Shown one piece after another: positions 25,734 to 35,253 of a stretch of 41,964 bases of DNA. This DNA comes from Phycicoccus sonneratiae (GTDB taxonomy: Bacteria; Actinomycetota; Actinomycetes; Actinomycetales; Dermatophilaceae): positions 1-41,964 of the forward strand of contig NZ_JAFDVD010000010.1 in the NCBI RefSeq assembly GCF_016887965.1, read 5' to 3'. The first letter of the stretch is position 1. Each line of letters starts with the position of its first letter. A program made the position numbers and the translations under genes. The notes under the pieces were generated by a model, which did no database searches, was not told the origin of the DNA, and saw only the letters and a program-made list of their open reading frames with translations.

Positions 25734-26585
25734 TCAGTCCTCGAGCGCGGCCCAGTCGGCCTTCTCGGGAGCCGCCGCCTGCCCCTCCGGGCAGTGGGCG
25801 CGCAGGTCGCACCAGCCGCAGAGCGGCCCGGTGACGGCGGGGAACATCGAGGACTGCGCACCGTGCCGGGCGAAGTCGGCGTCGGCCCGCCGGGCGTCGC
25901 GCATGATCGAGCGCGCCCGCTCGACGTGCCGGCCGACGGACTCGCCGGTGTGCTCGTGCGCGGCGACCGTGCCCGAGGGGACGTGGTGCAGCTCGACGCG
26001 GCGCACCGGGCGGCGGAACATCTTCCAGACCGCGGCCGCGTAGAGCGCCAGCGGCAGCGAGGTGCGCGCGTCGTCGTCGGTGGGCACCTGGCGCGAGGTC
26101 TTGTAGTCGACGACGACGAGCTCGCCGTCGCGGTCGTCGAGGCGGTCGATGCGGCCCTGGACGCGCAGGTCGTCGCTGACGAACGACACCGTGCGCTCGA
26201 TGCCCACGGGACGCGGCAGCGGGCCGGCGGACTCGAGGTAGGCCGCCACGGCGTCGCGCATCCGCGCCCGCCAGCGGCCGGACTGCTCGGCGTCGCGGAA
26301 GCCGACGTCGATCCAGGCCTTCTCGACGAGCCGCCCACCGGCCTCGGGCGTGCGCTGCGGGGCGTCCCACCAGTCGCGCAGCGCGTTGTGCACGGAGTTG
26401 CCGAGCGAGGTGTGCGCCCGCTGCGCCCGTGCGGGTGGGCGCGGGGTGTCGAGGTACTGCATCCGGTAGCGGCGCGGGCAGTCGAGGAAGGCGAGCAGCT
26501 TGCTCGGGCTGCCGCCCCACAGCGGCTCGGGCATGCCCGGGAAGGCCGCCTGCTGCGGCCGCACCTGCTCCCCCGTCGTGCTCAC
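25734..26585 (-). CDS. RecB/Cas4-like PD-(D/E)XK nuclease with probable iron-sulfur cluster
   Basis: The 283-residue protein has the RecB-family exonuclease fold. SPSKLLAFLDCPRRYRMQYLD supplies the first cysteine, HTSLGNSVHNALRDWW the first conserved histidine, GRIDRLDDRDGELVVVDYKTS the catalytic aspartate and D-Y-K core, and CGWCDLRAHC the last three cysteines. One N-terminal and three C-terminal cysteines is the 4Fe-4S arrangement of AddB and Cas4. No CRISPR or helicase gene is nearby, so it is likely a general actinobacterial RecB-like nuclease of unknown specific role. The GTG at 26585 is supported by a TACCGT box 7 bases upstream. Confidence 0.88.
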   Translation of the reverse strand: MSTTGEQVRPQQAAFPGMPEPLWGGSPSKLLAFLDCPRRYRMQYLDTPRPPARAQRAHTSLGNSVHNALRDWWDAPQRTPEAGGRLVEKAWIDVGFRDAEQSGRWRARMRDAVAAYLESAGPLPRPVGIERTVSFVSDDLRVQGRIDRLDDRDGELVVVDYKTSRQVPTDDDARTSLPLALYAAAVWKMFRRPVRRVELHHVPSGTVAAHEHTGESVGRHVERARSIMRDARRADADFARHGAQSSMFPAVTGPLCGWCDLRAHCPEGQAAAPEKADWAALED

Positions 26586-26592
26586 CCCTCCG

Positions 26593-26598
26593 ACGGTA
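26593..26598 (-). promoter_or_regulatory. -10 box of the nuclease gene
   Basis: TACCGT on the minus strand is followed by 7 bases and the GTG at 26585, the same leaderless spacing seen at several other genes here. Confidence 0.45.
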
Positions 26599-26667
26599 GC
26601 CGCTGCCACCGACCCTCCTCCCGCGCCGTCCCCAGGACGCGCCGACGGATGACACACTGAGCCCGCC

Positions 26668-28056
26668 ATGGCCATCTCCTCCTTCGACCTGTTCTCCGTC
26701 GGCATCGGGCCCTCGAGCTCGCACACCGTCGGCCCGATGCGCGCCGCGCACACCTTCGTCACCGGGCTGCGCGAGGCCGGCCTCCTCGACCGCGTGGGCC
26801 GGGTGCGCGCCGAGCTCTTCGGCTCGCTCGGGGCCACCGGCCACGGGCACGGGTCGGTCAAGGCGGTGCTCCTCGGTCTCGAGGGCGAGACCCCCGAGAC
26901 CACCGACCCGCGCGCCGCCGAGGGCCGGGTCGACGAGGTGCGCTCGGCCGGCGTGCTCCACCTCGGCGGCACCCACGACGTCCGCTGCGACCCCGACGCC
27001 GACGTCGTCCTCCACCGCCGCGCCACCCTCCCCTTCCACTCCAACGGCATGCGCTTCACGGCGTGGGTCTCCCCGGAGCCCACCGAGGGCGAGCAGCCGC
27101 TGCGCACGCGCGAGTACTACTCCGTCGGAGGCGGATTCGTCCTCGACCAGGACGAGGTGGGTCAGGGCGAGATCGTCCCCGACCACACCCCCGTCCGGTA
27201 CCCGTTCACCACCGGCGAGCAGCTGATGGCCCAGTGCGACGAGAGCGGCCTGCCGGTCAGCGGCGTCATGCTCGCCAACGAGCTGTCGTGGCGCACCGAG
27301 GCCGAGGTCCGCTCCGGGCTGCTGCACCTCTGGGAGGTCATGCAGGAGTGCGTCGACAACGGGTGCCGCACCGACGGCGTCCTGCCCGGCGGGCTGCGCG
27401 TGCAGCGCCGCGCCCCCCGGCTCGTGCGCCAGCTGCGGCGCGAGCACGCCGGCGACCCGCTCGCCGCGATGGACTGGGTCACGCTCTACGCCCTCGCCGT
27501 CAACGAGGAGAACGCCTCGGGCGGACGCATCGTCACCGCACCGACGAACGGTGCGGCGGGCATCATCCCGGCGGTCCTGCACTACTACACGCGCTTCGTC
27601 CCCGGCGCCGACGACGACGGCGTCGTGCGCTTCCTCCTCACCGCGGCCGCCATCGGCACGCTCTACAAGGAGAACGCCTCGATCTCCGGCGCCGAGGTCG
27701 GCTGCCAGGGCGAGGTCGGGTCGGCCTGCTCGATGGCCGCCGGAGCGCTGGCCGAGGTCCTCGGCGGCACCCCGCGCCAGGTCGAGAACGCCGCCGAGAT
27801 CGGCATCGAGCACAACCTCGGCCTGACCTGCGACCCGGTCGGCGGCCTCGTGCAGATCCCCTGCATCGAGCGCAACGCCGTCGCCTCGGTCAAGGCGATC
27901 ACCGCCGCCCGCCTGTCGCTGCGCGGCGACGGCCGCAGCGCGGTGGTCTCGCTCGACAAGGCCATCAAGACGATGCGCGACACCGGTCGTGACATGAAGG
28001 TCAAGTACAAGGAGACCGCGCGCGGCGGGCTGGCCGTCAACGTCATCGAGTGCTGA
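26668..28056 (+). CDS. sdaA: L-serine ammonia-lyase (iron-sulfur, single chain)
   Basis: The 462-residue enzyme converts L-serine to pyruvate and ammonia in the cytosol. It is the fused beta-alpha type: the opening [24 protein letters not shown] and [12 protein letters not shown] belong to the beta domain, and [36 protein letters not shown] and [21 protein letters not shown] to the alpha domain. The cysteines in the last two motifs hold the 4Fe-4S cluster. Next to betaine genes it probably drains glycine-derived serine to pyruvate, as sdaA/sdaB genes do in betaine catabolic clusters of Pseudomonas. No clear ribosome site precedes the ATG. Confidence 0.95.
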   Translation: MAISSFDLFSVGIGPSSSHTVGPMRAAHTFVTGLREAGLLDRVGRVRAELFGSLGATGHGHGSVKAVLLGLEGETPETTDPRAAEGRVDEVRSAGVLHLGGTHDVRCDPDADVVLHRRATLPFHSNGMRFTAWVSPEPTEGEQPLRTREYYSVGGGFVLDQDEVGQGEIVPDHTPVRYPFTTGEQLMAQCDESGLPVSGVMLANELSWRTEAEVRSGLLHLWEVMQECVDNGCRTDGVLPGGLRVQRRAPRLVRQLRREHAGDPLAAMDWVTLYALAVNEENASGGRIVTAPTNGAAGIIPAVLHYYTRFVPGADDDGVVRFLLTAAAIGTLYKENASISGAEVGCQGEVGSACSMAAGALAEVLGGTPRQVENAAEIGIEHNLGLTCDPVGGLVQIPCIERNAVASVKAITAARLSLRGDGRSAVVSLDKAIKTMRDTGRDMKVKYKETARGGLAVNVIEC

Positions 28057-28075
28057 CGGCCTCCCCTCCCCGCGC

Positions 28076-28303
28076 TCAGCCGGGAGGTGCCCCGGCCGCG
28101 AGGGCCCGCACGTCGGCCGTGGTCATCGGCTGACCACCGATGCCCCACTCGCCGCTCGGCACCTCCTGCACGACGCACCACGTGACCGGGCGCAGGTTCT
28201 CGCCCGCGACCGAGACCATGGCGTCGGTGACCCGGCGCACGACCTCCTGCTTCTGCTCCGGAGAGAAGACCCCGGCGATGACCTTGACGTCGATGAACGG
28301 CAC
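28076..28303 (-). CDS. 4-oxalocrotonate tautomerase-family protein
   Basis: The 75-residue protein starts (M)PFIDVKVIAGVFSPEQKQEV; after removal of the initiator the N-terminal proline is the catalytic base of the tautomerase superfamily. Length and the later VQEVPSGEWGIGGQP segment match the 4-OT subfamily. The start codon is GTG with an AGGAGG ribosome site 5 bases upstream. It lies 42 bases from a YdhR-like gene on the same strand and may form an operon with it. The substrate is unknown. Confidence 0.88.
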   Translation of the reverse strand: MPFIDVKVIAGVFSPEQKQEVVRRVTDAMVSVAGENLRPVTWCVVQEVPSGEWGIGGQPMTTADVRALAAGAPPG

Positions 28304-28345
28304 GACGACCTCCTGCGGTGTGAGTGGTGGTGGGTGGCGCGGCGC

Positions 28346-28678
28346 TCAGGCGCCGACCGGGGTGGACACGACGACGACCCGCGGCTGGGTCAGCGCGGTC
28401 GTCGTCTCGTCGACGGCGAAGCGCCGGGCCTCGAGACCGGCGAAGTGCGGGTTCTCGGCGACCCCGCGGGCCAGGGCCGACCCGAGGAAGCCGTCGGCCG
28501 AGGCCGCGTCGGCGAAGAGGTAGAAGCCGCCGCGCCGGGCGTGCTCGACGTCCTCGAGCCACACCTTGGTGAGCAGGCCCGGGAGCGCCTCGAACGACGG
28601 TGCGAGCTCGGCGGCGACCCGGGCGTACTGCTCCGGGGACATGTCGACGAGGTCGAAGGTGATGACGACGGCGTGCAC
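28346..28678 (-). CDS. YdhR-like ferredoxin-fold (putative monooxygenase) protein
   Basis: The 110-residue protein resembles the YdhR family of dimeric alpha-beta barrel proteins: VVITFDLVDMSPEQYARVAAELAPSF, then LPGLLTKVWLEDVEHARRGGFYLFADAASADGFL. YdhR relatives are proposed monooxygenases or isomerases, but function is not established. The GTG at 28678 with a GGAGG ribosome site is preferred to an ATG at 28756. A TAGCGT box near 28716-28721 could be its promoter. Pairing with a tautomerase suggests a small catabolic or detoxification unit (weak inference). Confidence 0.82.
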   Translation of the reverse strand: MHAVVITFDLVDMSPEQYARVAAELAPSFEALPGLLTKVWLEDVEHARRGGFYLFADAASADGFLGSALARGVAENPHFAGLEARRFAVDETTTALTQPRVVVVSTPVGA

Positions 28679-28801
28679 GGGAACCTCCTGGGGGTGCGAC
28701 GAGCTGACCCCCACGACGCTACGAACGGGCCGCAGGTGGCCGCATCGGGCGATCACGTCGTCGTCGTGACCCGGATGTCGTAGGGCCGACGTCGGTGCTG
28801 C

Positions 28802-30675
28802 TCAGGACGGCGGTGCGGTGAGCCCGCCCTCCGCGGCGATGCGCGCCGCCTCGGCCCGGGTGCGCACGTCGAGCTTGTCGAAGATGTTCGACAGGTGGCG
28901 GCTGGCCGTCTTCGCGCTGATGAAGAGCAGCTCGCCGACCTCCCGGTTGGTGCGGCCCGCCGCGACGAGGCGGAGCACCTCGAGCTCGCGGCTGGTCAGC
29001 CCGGTGAGGAACGGACCGGGCGGGGGCGCGTCCGGGGCCGGCGTCGTCTCGGCGCCGACGAGCCGGGCCAGCCACCCGTCGACGCTCCCGGGGCCGAAGT
29101 CGAGGCAGACCGGCTGGGCGCGCACGCCGTCGAGCTCGACCGGCTCGCCGACGGGGGCGAAGCCGAGCGGCACGAAGATCGGCCCGAGCCGCCCGAGGTC
29201 GACGACGACGGAGTAGATGCGCCGCAGCCGCGGGCGCAGCTGCATGTAGACGCGCTTGACGTCGAGCCAGCAGGCCGAGACCGGCGGGGAGCGCAGCTCG
29301 CCGGAGTCGCGCCCGAGCCAGCGCCGCATCGCGAGGACGGTGGCGTCGGGTCCGAGCGGGTGGGCGTCGAGGTGCGCGCGCCACGCCGCGGCCACCGGGT
29401 CGGTGGCCAGCAGGTCCGGCGCGACGTCGGCGAGCTCGATGATCTGGACGAAGGCCTCGACCTGCCCGTCCGGCCTGCGCGCCACCGAGAACGAGCCGGG
29501 GTGCCGGTCCCACCACTGCGCGAGCAGGCGCGCCGAGCCCGCGGACTCGTGGGCGCCGGCGATGTCGAGGACGGCTGCACGCTCGCCCGGGCCGGCGGGC
29601 TCGACCGCGTGCTCGGGGCGCGCGCTCGGGAAGCAGGCGTCGCGCACCACCGGGTTCTCGATGAGGAACATGAGGTCGGCGGTGTGCCGCCACGGGTCCC
29701 CGCCGGACACCCGGGTCGTGAGGTGCTCGAGGGCCCGTCGGCGGTAGTCGCGGCGACGCGCGGGGTCGCGCACCGAGAGGTCCTGGCCGACGGTGTCGCG
29801 GACGACGTCGTGGAGGAGCAGGCCCTCCTCCGTCGTCTCGACGAACGGCAGCTCGCGGAGCCGGTGGAACCGCTCGCCGTCGTCGTCGAGGAGGGCGGCG
29901 AGCACGGGCAGGGTCACGCGGCGCACGGTGGCCGCTGCCTCGACGGCCTCGACCGTGGTGGCGGGCAGCCCACCGAGGAAGGACTCGAGGAGGCCGGCCG
30001 GCGCGCTCGGGGCGTCGCGCACCTCGCCGGGGTCGGCTCGGACGGCGGCCGCCGCGAGCTCGAGGGCGAGCGGATGGCCCCGCGCGAACTCGGCCGCCCG
30101 CGCCGCAGCGGCCGCGTCGAGCCCCCGCGAGCGCAGCAGCGCGGCGGCCTCGTCCGGGGTGAGGGGCCCGAGCGGCAGCTCGGTGACCAGACCGCCCCAC
30201 CCGGGGGCCGAGTACCACGCGGCGGCCGGGCGGTCGCGGCCCGCGAGGACGGTCAGCGTGCTCGCCGGCAGCGCGGGCAGGAAGCGGGTGCGCAGCCAGG
30301 CGTCGAGCAGGCCGAGGACCTCGTAGGTGTCGACGACGAGCACGGTGCGGCCGTCGTCGAGGGCCCGCGCGAGCCGGGTCGGCGTCGGGTGCTCGTCGGG
30401 CAGACCGAGCGCCCGGCCGACGGCCCGGCAGAACCCCTCGGGGGTCGGCTCGACGTCGCGGCCGTCGAGCCGGAGGCAGCGGACGGCGGCGGGCAGGCCG
30501 TCGACGACGCGGCGCACGAGGCTGCTCTTGCCGATGCCCCCGGACCGTGGACGAACGCGACGAGGAAGGGCGGCTCGTCGGCGCGGACCGCGTCGCCGAG
30601 GAGGTCGAGCTCGCGGCGGCGCCCGACGAACTCGCGCGCGGCGGACTCACGGACCCGGTCGGCGATCGTGGACAT
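28802..30675 (-). pseudogene. LuxR-family AAA-ATPase regulator with a frameshift in Walker A
   Basis: Two frames together make one protein. From the ATG at 30675 (GGGAGG ribosome site) the frame reads an N-terminus with EFVGRRRELDLLGDAV and FVHGPG. From about 30537 the next frame continues as IGKSSLVRRVVDGLPAAVRCL and runs to a C-terminal LuxR helix-turn-helix (LTSRELEVLRLVAAGRTNREVG, then TASRHLSNIFDKL). One extra G in the five-G run at 30537-30541 would restore GPGGIGKS, a perfect Walker A, and a 624-residue protein. Such proteins are stand-alone LAL-like activators that sense a ligand with a central ATPase/helical region. Either the gene is broken or the base count is a sequencing error; the rest of the frame is intact, favouring error. 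Confidence 0.75.
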
Positions 30676-30749
30676 GGCGCCACCTCCCACACCTGTGACC
30701 TCGGACGGTACCGCCGCGCGGCCCCGGTCCGGAAGGGTCCCGGGCCGCG

Positions 30750-30755
30750 TACCGT
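30750..30755 (+). promoter_or_regulatory. -10 box before the ATP-binding protein gene
   Basis: TACCGT followed by 7 bases precedes the GTG at 30763, predicting a leaderless message and choosing this start over the GTG at 30754, which overlaps the box. Confidence 0.45.
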
Positions 30756-30762
30756 GGCGGCC

Positions 30763-31266
30763 GTGGGCCACCGGAACTACCTCGTCGAGGGCGTCTCCAC
30801 GAGCGGCAAGACGAGCGTGTGCCACGAGCTGCGGCGCCGCGGGCACCACGCCGTCAACGGCGACACCGACCTCGCCTACGTCGGTGACCCGCTCACCGGC
30901 GAGCCCTGGACGGGCGAGCCGACGCACTGGACGCACCTCTGGGACGTCTCGGCCGTGCGGCGGCTGGTGGCCGACCCCGCGCACCCGGTGACCTTCCTCT
31001 GCGGCGGGTCGCGCAACGTCGCGGGCTTCGTCGACCTGCTCGACGGCGTCTTCGTCCTGACCGTGGACGAGGAGACCCTGCGCCGCCGGCTCGACGAGCG
31101 GCCGGCCGACGAGTTCGGCGCGGATCCCGAGGAGCGGGCGCTCGTGGAGCGCCTGCACCGCACCGGGGAGGGCGTCCCGGACGGGATCCGGATCGACGCG
31201 ACGGCCCCGCTGGCCGAGGTCGTCGACGCGATCCTCGCTCACGTCCCGCGCGACGGCCGTACGTAG
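30763..31266 (+). CDS. Small P-loop nucleotide-binding protein (kinase-like)
   Basis: The 167-residue protein begins HRNYLVEGVSTSGKTSVCHEL, a clear Walker A at residues 8-16, followed by RGHHAVNGDTDLAYVGDP, which resembles nucleoside- or shikimate-kinase-like proteins of Actinobacteria. A middle segment VTFLCGGSRNVAGFVDLLDGVFVLTVDEETLRRRLDERP has the LID-like arginines of small kinases. The phosphate acceptor is unknown. It is divergent from the LuxR-type gene and convergent with the DUF385 gene. Confidence 0.8.
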   Translation: MGHRNYLVEGVSTSGKTSVCHELRRRGHHAVNGDTDLAYVGDPLTGEPWTGEPTHWTHLWDVSAVRRLVADPAHPVTFLCGGSRNVAGFVDLLDGVFVLTVDEETLRRRLDERPADEFGADPEERALVERLHRTGEGVPDGIRIDATAPLAEVVDAILAHVPRDGRT

Positions 31267-31286
31267 GCGAGCGCGCCCCGGCCGCG

Positions 31287-31835
31287 TCAGGACGCCGTCG
31301 CCGGGGAGCGCACCTCGAGCCGCAGGAAGGTCGTGACCCCCAGGCGACGGAAGCCCGCCCGGCGCGGACCGAGCTCCGGCGGCAGGCCGTCGAGCCCAAC
31401 GAAGGACGGGGCCGCCACCTCGTGGCGCACGCCGTCGCGCTCGACGACGCACCCGCCGGCGGCCCGGACGTTGCGCACCCAGTCGGTCGTCGTGCCGTAG
31501 GGCAGCCCGACGTAGAACGCGTCCCCGACGCGGTGCGCCCACACGGGCGTGGCGTACGGCCGCCCCGTCCGCCGGCCCGTGTGGTGCACGGCGGCCAGCT
31601 CCCTCCCCGGCCGGCCTGCACTGCCCATCATCAGCGGGCGGACCCGGCGGTGGATGCGGCGCAGGAGGTCGAGGCCCGGCTGCCACCGCGCCCGCCAGGC
31701 GAGGACGTGGGCGACGGGCAGCAGGACGACGCCGGCGACCACCGCCCCGGCCACCCGGAGGGGCCACTGCACCCGTCGTCGGCCGCGCCCCCTCGATGGT
31801 GTGCAGCGTCGTGACGAGGGCTTCGTGGCGACCAT
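31287..31835 (-). CDS. Deazaflavin (F420)-dependent nitroreductase-family protein (DUF385/Ddn-like) with N-terminal helix
   Basis: The 182-residue protein has a basic N-terminus, one hydrophobic helix (about residues 24-46, VAGAVVAGVVLLPVAHVLAW) and a split-barrel domain with LAAVHHTGRRTGRPYATPVWAHRVGDAFYVGLPYGTTTDWVRNVRAAGG, the signature of the Ddn/DUF385 F420-binding family. These enzymes reduce quinones or nitro compounds with F420H2, often at the membrane. GGGAGG precedes the ATG. It is divergent from betB, with 193 bases between the starts. Confidence 0.87.
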   Translation of the reverse strand: MVATKPSSRRCTPSRGRGRRRVQWPLRVAGAVVAGVVLLPVAHVLAWRARWQPGLDLLRRIHRRVRPLMMGSAGRPGRELAAVHHTGRRTGRPYATPVWAHRVGDAFYVGLPYGTTTDWVRNVRAAGGCVVERDGVRHEVAAPSFVGLDGLPPELGPRRAGFRRLGVTTFLRLEVRSPATAS

Positions 31836-31961
31836 GACCGACCTCCCGCCCTCGACGCTACGCGCCTCCGGGACAGCCGGACCCGGATCCGCGACGCGGG
31901 TCACAGGGGCGCTGCGGCCCGGGCACCGGGCCCCCCGGAGCAGCCGCTCGACCAGCGCTCC

Positions 31962-31991
31962 TTGACGGCCGGAGCGGCTCTCCGACAGGCT
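31962..31991 (+). promoter_or_regulatory. Possible promoter of the bet operon
   Basis: TTGACG (31962-31967) is followed after 18 bases by CAGGCT (31986-31991). The -35 is good, the -10 weak. No BetI-type operator and no copy of the TTGCRC-N3-GYGCAA motif is seen in the 31836-32028 intergenic region. Confidence 0.35.
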
Positions 31992-32028
31992 GGTCCATCC
32001 GTCCCCCACCCCGACAGTCAGGACGACC

Positions 32029-33498
32029 ATGGCCGACCTGTACCTCGACGGCGCCTGGGTCGGCGCCGCTGCCGGAGGTCGTCGCACCATCGTCTGCCCC
32101 GCCGACGGCACCACCGTCGGCGAGGTCGACGAGGCCGACGAGACCGACACCCTGCGGGCCGTCGACGCCGCCCGCCGCGCCGCCGACGACGGCCGCTGGC
32201 GCGACACCCCGCCCACCGAGCGGGCCGCCCTCCTCGGCCGGGTCGCCGACCTGCTCGAGCGCGACACCGACGAGATCGCCCGGGCCGAGGCGCTCGACAC
32301 CGGCAAGCGCTTCGAGGAGGCGAAGCTCGACGTCGCCGACGTCGTCAGCGTCTTCCGGTTCTACGCCGGCAAGGGCGAGGAGGTCGAGCGCGTCCGCGAG
32401 GTCGACCCCGGCCAGCCGCACGTGCGCAGCCGGGTCGTCCGCGAGCCGATCGGCGTCTGCTCGCTCATCACGCCGTGGAACTACCCGCTGCTGCAGGCCA
32501 GCTGGAAGGTCGCGCCGTGCCTGCTCGCGGGCAGCACGTTCGTCCTCAAGCCGAGCGAGATCACGCCGCACTCGACCATCCTCATGGTCCGCGCGATCGA
32601 GGAGGCCGGGGTGCCGGCCGGCGTCGCCAACCTCGTCCTCGGCACCGGCCCCGGGTGCGCCGGCCCGCTGTCCACCGACCCACGCGTCGACCTCGTGTCG
32701 TTCACCGGCAGCCTCGCCGTCGGCAAGCACCTCATGAAGCAGTCCGCCGACACCGTCAAGCGGGTCGCCCTCGAGCTCGGCGGCAAGAACCCGAACATCG
32801 TCTTCGCCGACGCCGACCGGGAGGCCGCGATCGACAACGCGATGACGGCGGTGTTCCTGCACTCCGGGCAGGTCTGCTCGGCCGGCGCCCGCCTCCTCGT
32901 CGAGGAGTCCATCGCGGAGGAGGTCGTCGACACGATCGTCGAGCGCGCCGGGGCCATCCGGATGGGCCCGCCGTTCGACGAGGACGCCCAGACCGGGTCC
33001 CTGACCAGCGCCGAGCACCTGAAGAAGGTCGAGGACTACGTCGCGACCGGGCTCGCCGAGGGCGCCCGGCTGCGCTGCGGCGGAGCCCGCCCCGACGACG
33101 AGCGACTCGCGAGCGGCTACTACTACCTGCCGACCGTCCTCGACCGGTGCAGCGTCGACATGCACGTCGTCCAGGAGGAGTCCTTCGGCCCGGTCCTCAC
33201 CGTCGAGACCTTCCGCACCGAGGAGGAGGCGGTCCGCCTCGCCAACGCGACCCGCTACGGCCTCGCCGGTGCGGTGTGGACCGGCGACCCCGAGCGGGCC
33301 CGGCGCGTGGCCCGGGCGCTGCGGCTCGGCACGGTGTGGGTCAACGACTACCACCCCTACGTCGCCCCCGCCGAGTGGGGCGGGCACAAGCAGTCCGGCA
33401 TCGGCCGCGAGCTCGGTGAGCTCGGCCTCGAGGAGTACCAGGAGACCAAGCACGTGTGGGAGAACACCGAGCCGGCACCGACGGGGTGGTTCTCGTGA
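32029..33498 (+). CDS. betB: Betaine aldehyde dehydrogenase
   Basis: The 489-residue enzyme oxidises betaine aldehyde to glycine betaine with NAD(P). All ALDH motifs are present: [36 protein letters not shown], general base Glu249 in [12 protein letters not shown] and nucleophile Cys283 in [13 protein letters not shown], plus [12 protein letters not shown]. The opening [14 protein letters not shown] is typical of the BetB subgroup. A modest AGGA site precedes the ATG. Its stop overlaps the betA start (GTGA), linking the two oxidation steps. Confidence 0.93.
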   Translation: MADLYLDGAWVGAAAGGRRTIVCPADGTTVGEVDEADETDTLRAVDAARRAADDGRWRDTPPTERAALLGRVADLLERDTDEIARAEALDTGKRFEEAKLDVADVVSVFRFYAGKGEEVERVREVDPGQPHVRSRVVREPIGVCSLITPWNYPLLQASWKVAPCLLAGSTFVLKPSEITPHSTILMVRAIEEAGVPAGVANLVLGTGPGCAGPLSTDPRVDLVSFTGSLAVGKHLMKQSADTVKRVALELGGKNPNIVFADADREAAIDNAMTAVFLHSGQVCSAGARLLVEESIAEEVVDTIVERAGAIRMGPPFDEDAQTGSLTSAEHLKKVEDYVATGLAEGARLRCGGARPDDERLASGYYYLPTVLDRCSVDMHVVQEESFGPVLTVETFRTEEEAVRLANATRYGLAGAVWTGDPERARRVARALRLGTVWVNDYHPYVAPAEWGGHKQSGIGRELGELGLEEYQETKHVWENTEPAPTGWFS

Positions 33499-35231
33499 GC
33501 ATCACCGACCGCGTCACCGACACCGCCCGGCGGCTGCGCGACCGGACGACGATGGCCGAGGTCCCCGACCGGGTCGACTACGTCGTCGTCGGGGGCGGCA
33601 GCGCCGGATGCGTCCTCGCCAACCGCCTCTCGGCCGATCCGGGCACGAGCGTCCTCGTCCTCGAGGCCGGCCGCAACGACCTGAAGCTCGACCCGTTCAT
33701 CCACATGCCGGCGGCCCTGCCCTTCCCCATCGGCAGCCGGTTCTACGACTGGAAGTACGAGTCCGAGCCGGAGCCGCACATGAACGGGCGGCGGGTCTAC
33801 CACGCCCGCGGCAAGGTGCTCGGCGGGTCGAGCTCGATCAACGGGATGATCTTCCAGCGCGGCAACCCCAAGGACTACGAGCGCTGGGGCGCCGACCCGG
33901 GGATGGCCGACTGGGACTACGCCCACTGCCTGCCCTACTTCAAGCGGATGGAGAACTGCCTCGCCGGCGCCGACGAGTGGCGCGGCGGCGACGGGCCGCT
34001 CGTCCTCGAGCGCGGCCCGGCCACCAACCCCCTCTTCACCGCCTTCTTCGAGGCGACCGTCCAGGCCGGGTACCCGCGCACCACCGACGTCAACGGCTAC
34101 CGGCAGGAGGGCTTCGCGCCCTTCGACCGCAACGTCCACCGCGGCCGGCGCCTCTCCGCCGCGCGCGCCTACCTGCACCCGGTGATGGACCGGCCGAACC
34201 TCCACGTCCGCACCCTCGCGCTGACGACGAAGGTGCTCTTCGAGGGCACCCGCGCGGTCGGTGTCGAGTACCTCGCGTTCGGTCGGCGCCACACGGTGCG
34301 GGCCGGCGAGGTCATCCTCTCCGGCGGGGCGATCAACACCCCACAGCTGCTCCAGCTCTCCGGCGTCGGCGACCCCGAGCTGCTCCGGCCGCTCGGCATC
34401 GACGTCGTCTCCGGGCTGCGCGGCGTCGGCGAGCACCTCCAGGACCACCTCGAGGTCTACATCCAGCACGCGTGCACGCAGCCGGTGTCGATCGCGCCCG
34501 GGCTCGCCTACCGCAACCGGCCGAAGCTGGCGGCGGAGTGGCTGTTCCTGCGCAAGGGCCTCGGGGCGACCAACCACTTCGAGGGCGGCGGCTTCGTCCG
34601 CAGCAACGACGACGTCGACTACCCGAACCTCATGTTCCACTTCCTGCCGATCGCGATCCGCTACGACGGCTCGAGCCCGGTCGAGGGCCACGGCTACCAG
34701 GTGCACATCGGGCCGATGTACTCCGACGCCCGGGGCTGGCTGCGCATCCGCAGCACCGACCCCCGGATGAAGCCGGCGATGCAGTTCAACTACCTCTCGA
34801 CCGACCAGGACCGGCGCGAGTGGATCGAGGCGATCCGGGTCTCGCGCGACATCCTGTCCCAGCCCGCCCTCGCGCCCTACGACGGCGGCGAGATCTCTCC
34901 CGGGGCGACGGTCGAGACCGACGAGGAGATCCTCGACTGGGTCCGCGCCGACGCCGAGACCGCCCTCCACCCGAGCTGCACGGCCCGGATGGGCACCGAC
35001 GACCTCTCGGTGCTCGACCCGACGTCGATGCGCGTGCACGGCACCGAGGGCCTGCGCGTCGTCGACGCCAGCGCGATGCCGTACGTGACGAACGGCAACA
35101 TCTACGCGCCGGTCGTCATGCTCGCCGAGAAGGCCGCCGACCTCATCAGCGGCGCCACCCCGCTGCCGCCCTCGGACGCGCCCTGGTACGACGTGCGCGC
35201 CGGCAGCCCGCTCGACCCGCCCACGCCCTGA
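33495..35231 (+). CDS. betA: Choline dehydrogenase (GMC oxidoreductase)
   Basis: The 578-residue FAD enzyme oxidises choline to betaine aldehyde. The dinucleotide motif [17 protein letters not shown] lies near residues 30-46, followed by GMC signature 1 ([20 protein letters not shown]), signature 2 ([20 protein letters not shown]) and the C-terminal active site HPSCTARMG with [15 protein letters not shown]. The N-terminus has an extra 20-25 residues before the FAD motif. GTG start is coupled to betB. A related GMC alcohol oxidase is the alternative, but the betB-betA-betT order strongly supports choline. Confidence 0.92.
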   Translation: MSITDRVTDTARRLRDRTTMAEVPDRVDYVVVGGGSAGCVLANRLSADPGTSVLVLEAGRNDLKLDPFIHMPAALPFPIGSRFYDWKYESEPEPHMNGRRVYHARGKVLGGSSSINGMIFQRGNPKDYERWGADPGMADWDYAHCLPYFKRMENCLAGADEWRGGDGPLVLERGPATNPLFTAFFEATVQAGYPRTTDVNGYRQEGFAPFDRNVHRGRRLSAARAYLHPVMDRPNLHVRTLALTTKVLFEGTRAVGVEYLAFGRRHTVRAGEVILSGGAINTPQLLQLSGVGDPELLRPLGIDVVSGLRGVGEHLQDHLEVYIQHACTQPVSIAPGLAYRNRPKLAAEWLFLRKGLGATNHFEGGGFVRSNDDVDYPNLMFHFLPIAIRYDGSSPVEGHGYQVHIGPMYSDARGWLRIRSTDPRMKPAMQFNYLSTDQDRREWIEAIRVSRDILSQPALAPYDGGEISPGATVETDEEILDWVRADAETALHPSCTARMGTDDLSVLDPTSMRVHGTEGLRVVDASAMPYVTNGNIYAPVVMLAEKAADLISGATPLPPSDAPWYDVRAGSPLDPPTP

Positions 35232-35253
35232 CCGCCCCACCCAGGAGGACCCG

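Noticed and set aside
25734-26585. Cas4 of a CRISPR system
   Set aside because: The cysteine layout is Cas4/AddB-like, but no repeats, cas1 or cas2 are in the window; a general RecB-like nuclease is more likely.
24505-27813. An 1102-residue minus-strand frame across etfA, nuclease and sdaA
   Set aside because: It crosses three clear genes in both orientations and has shadow composition.
31836-32028. BetI (TetR) operator or an IclR2 site in front of betB
   Set aside because: I looked for an inverted repeat or a TTGCRC-N3-GYGCAA pair and found none; no tetR gene is adjacent either.
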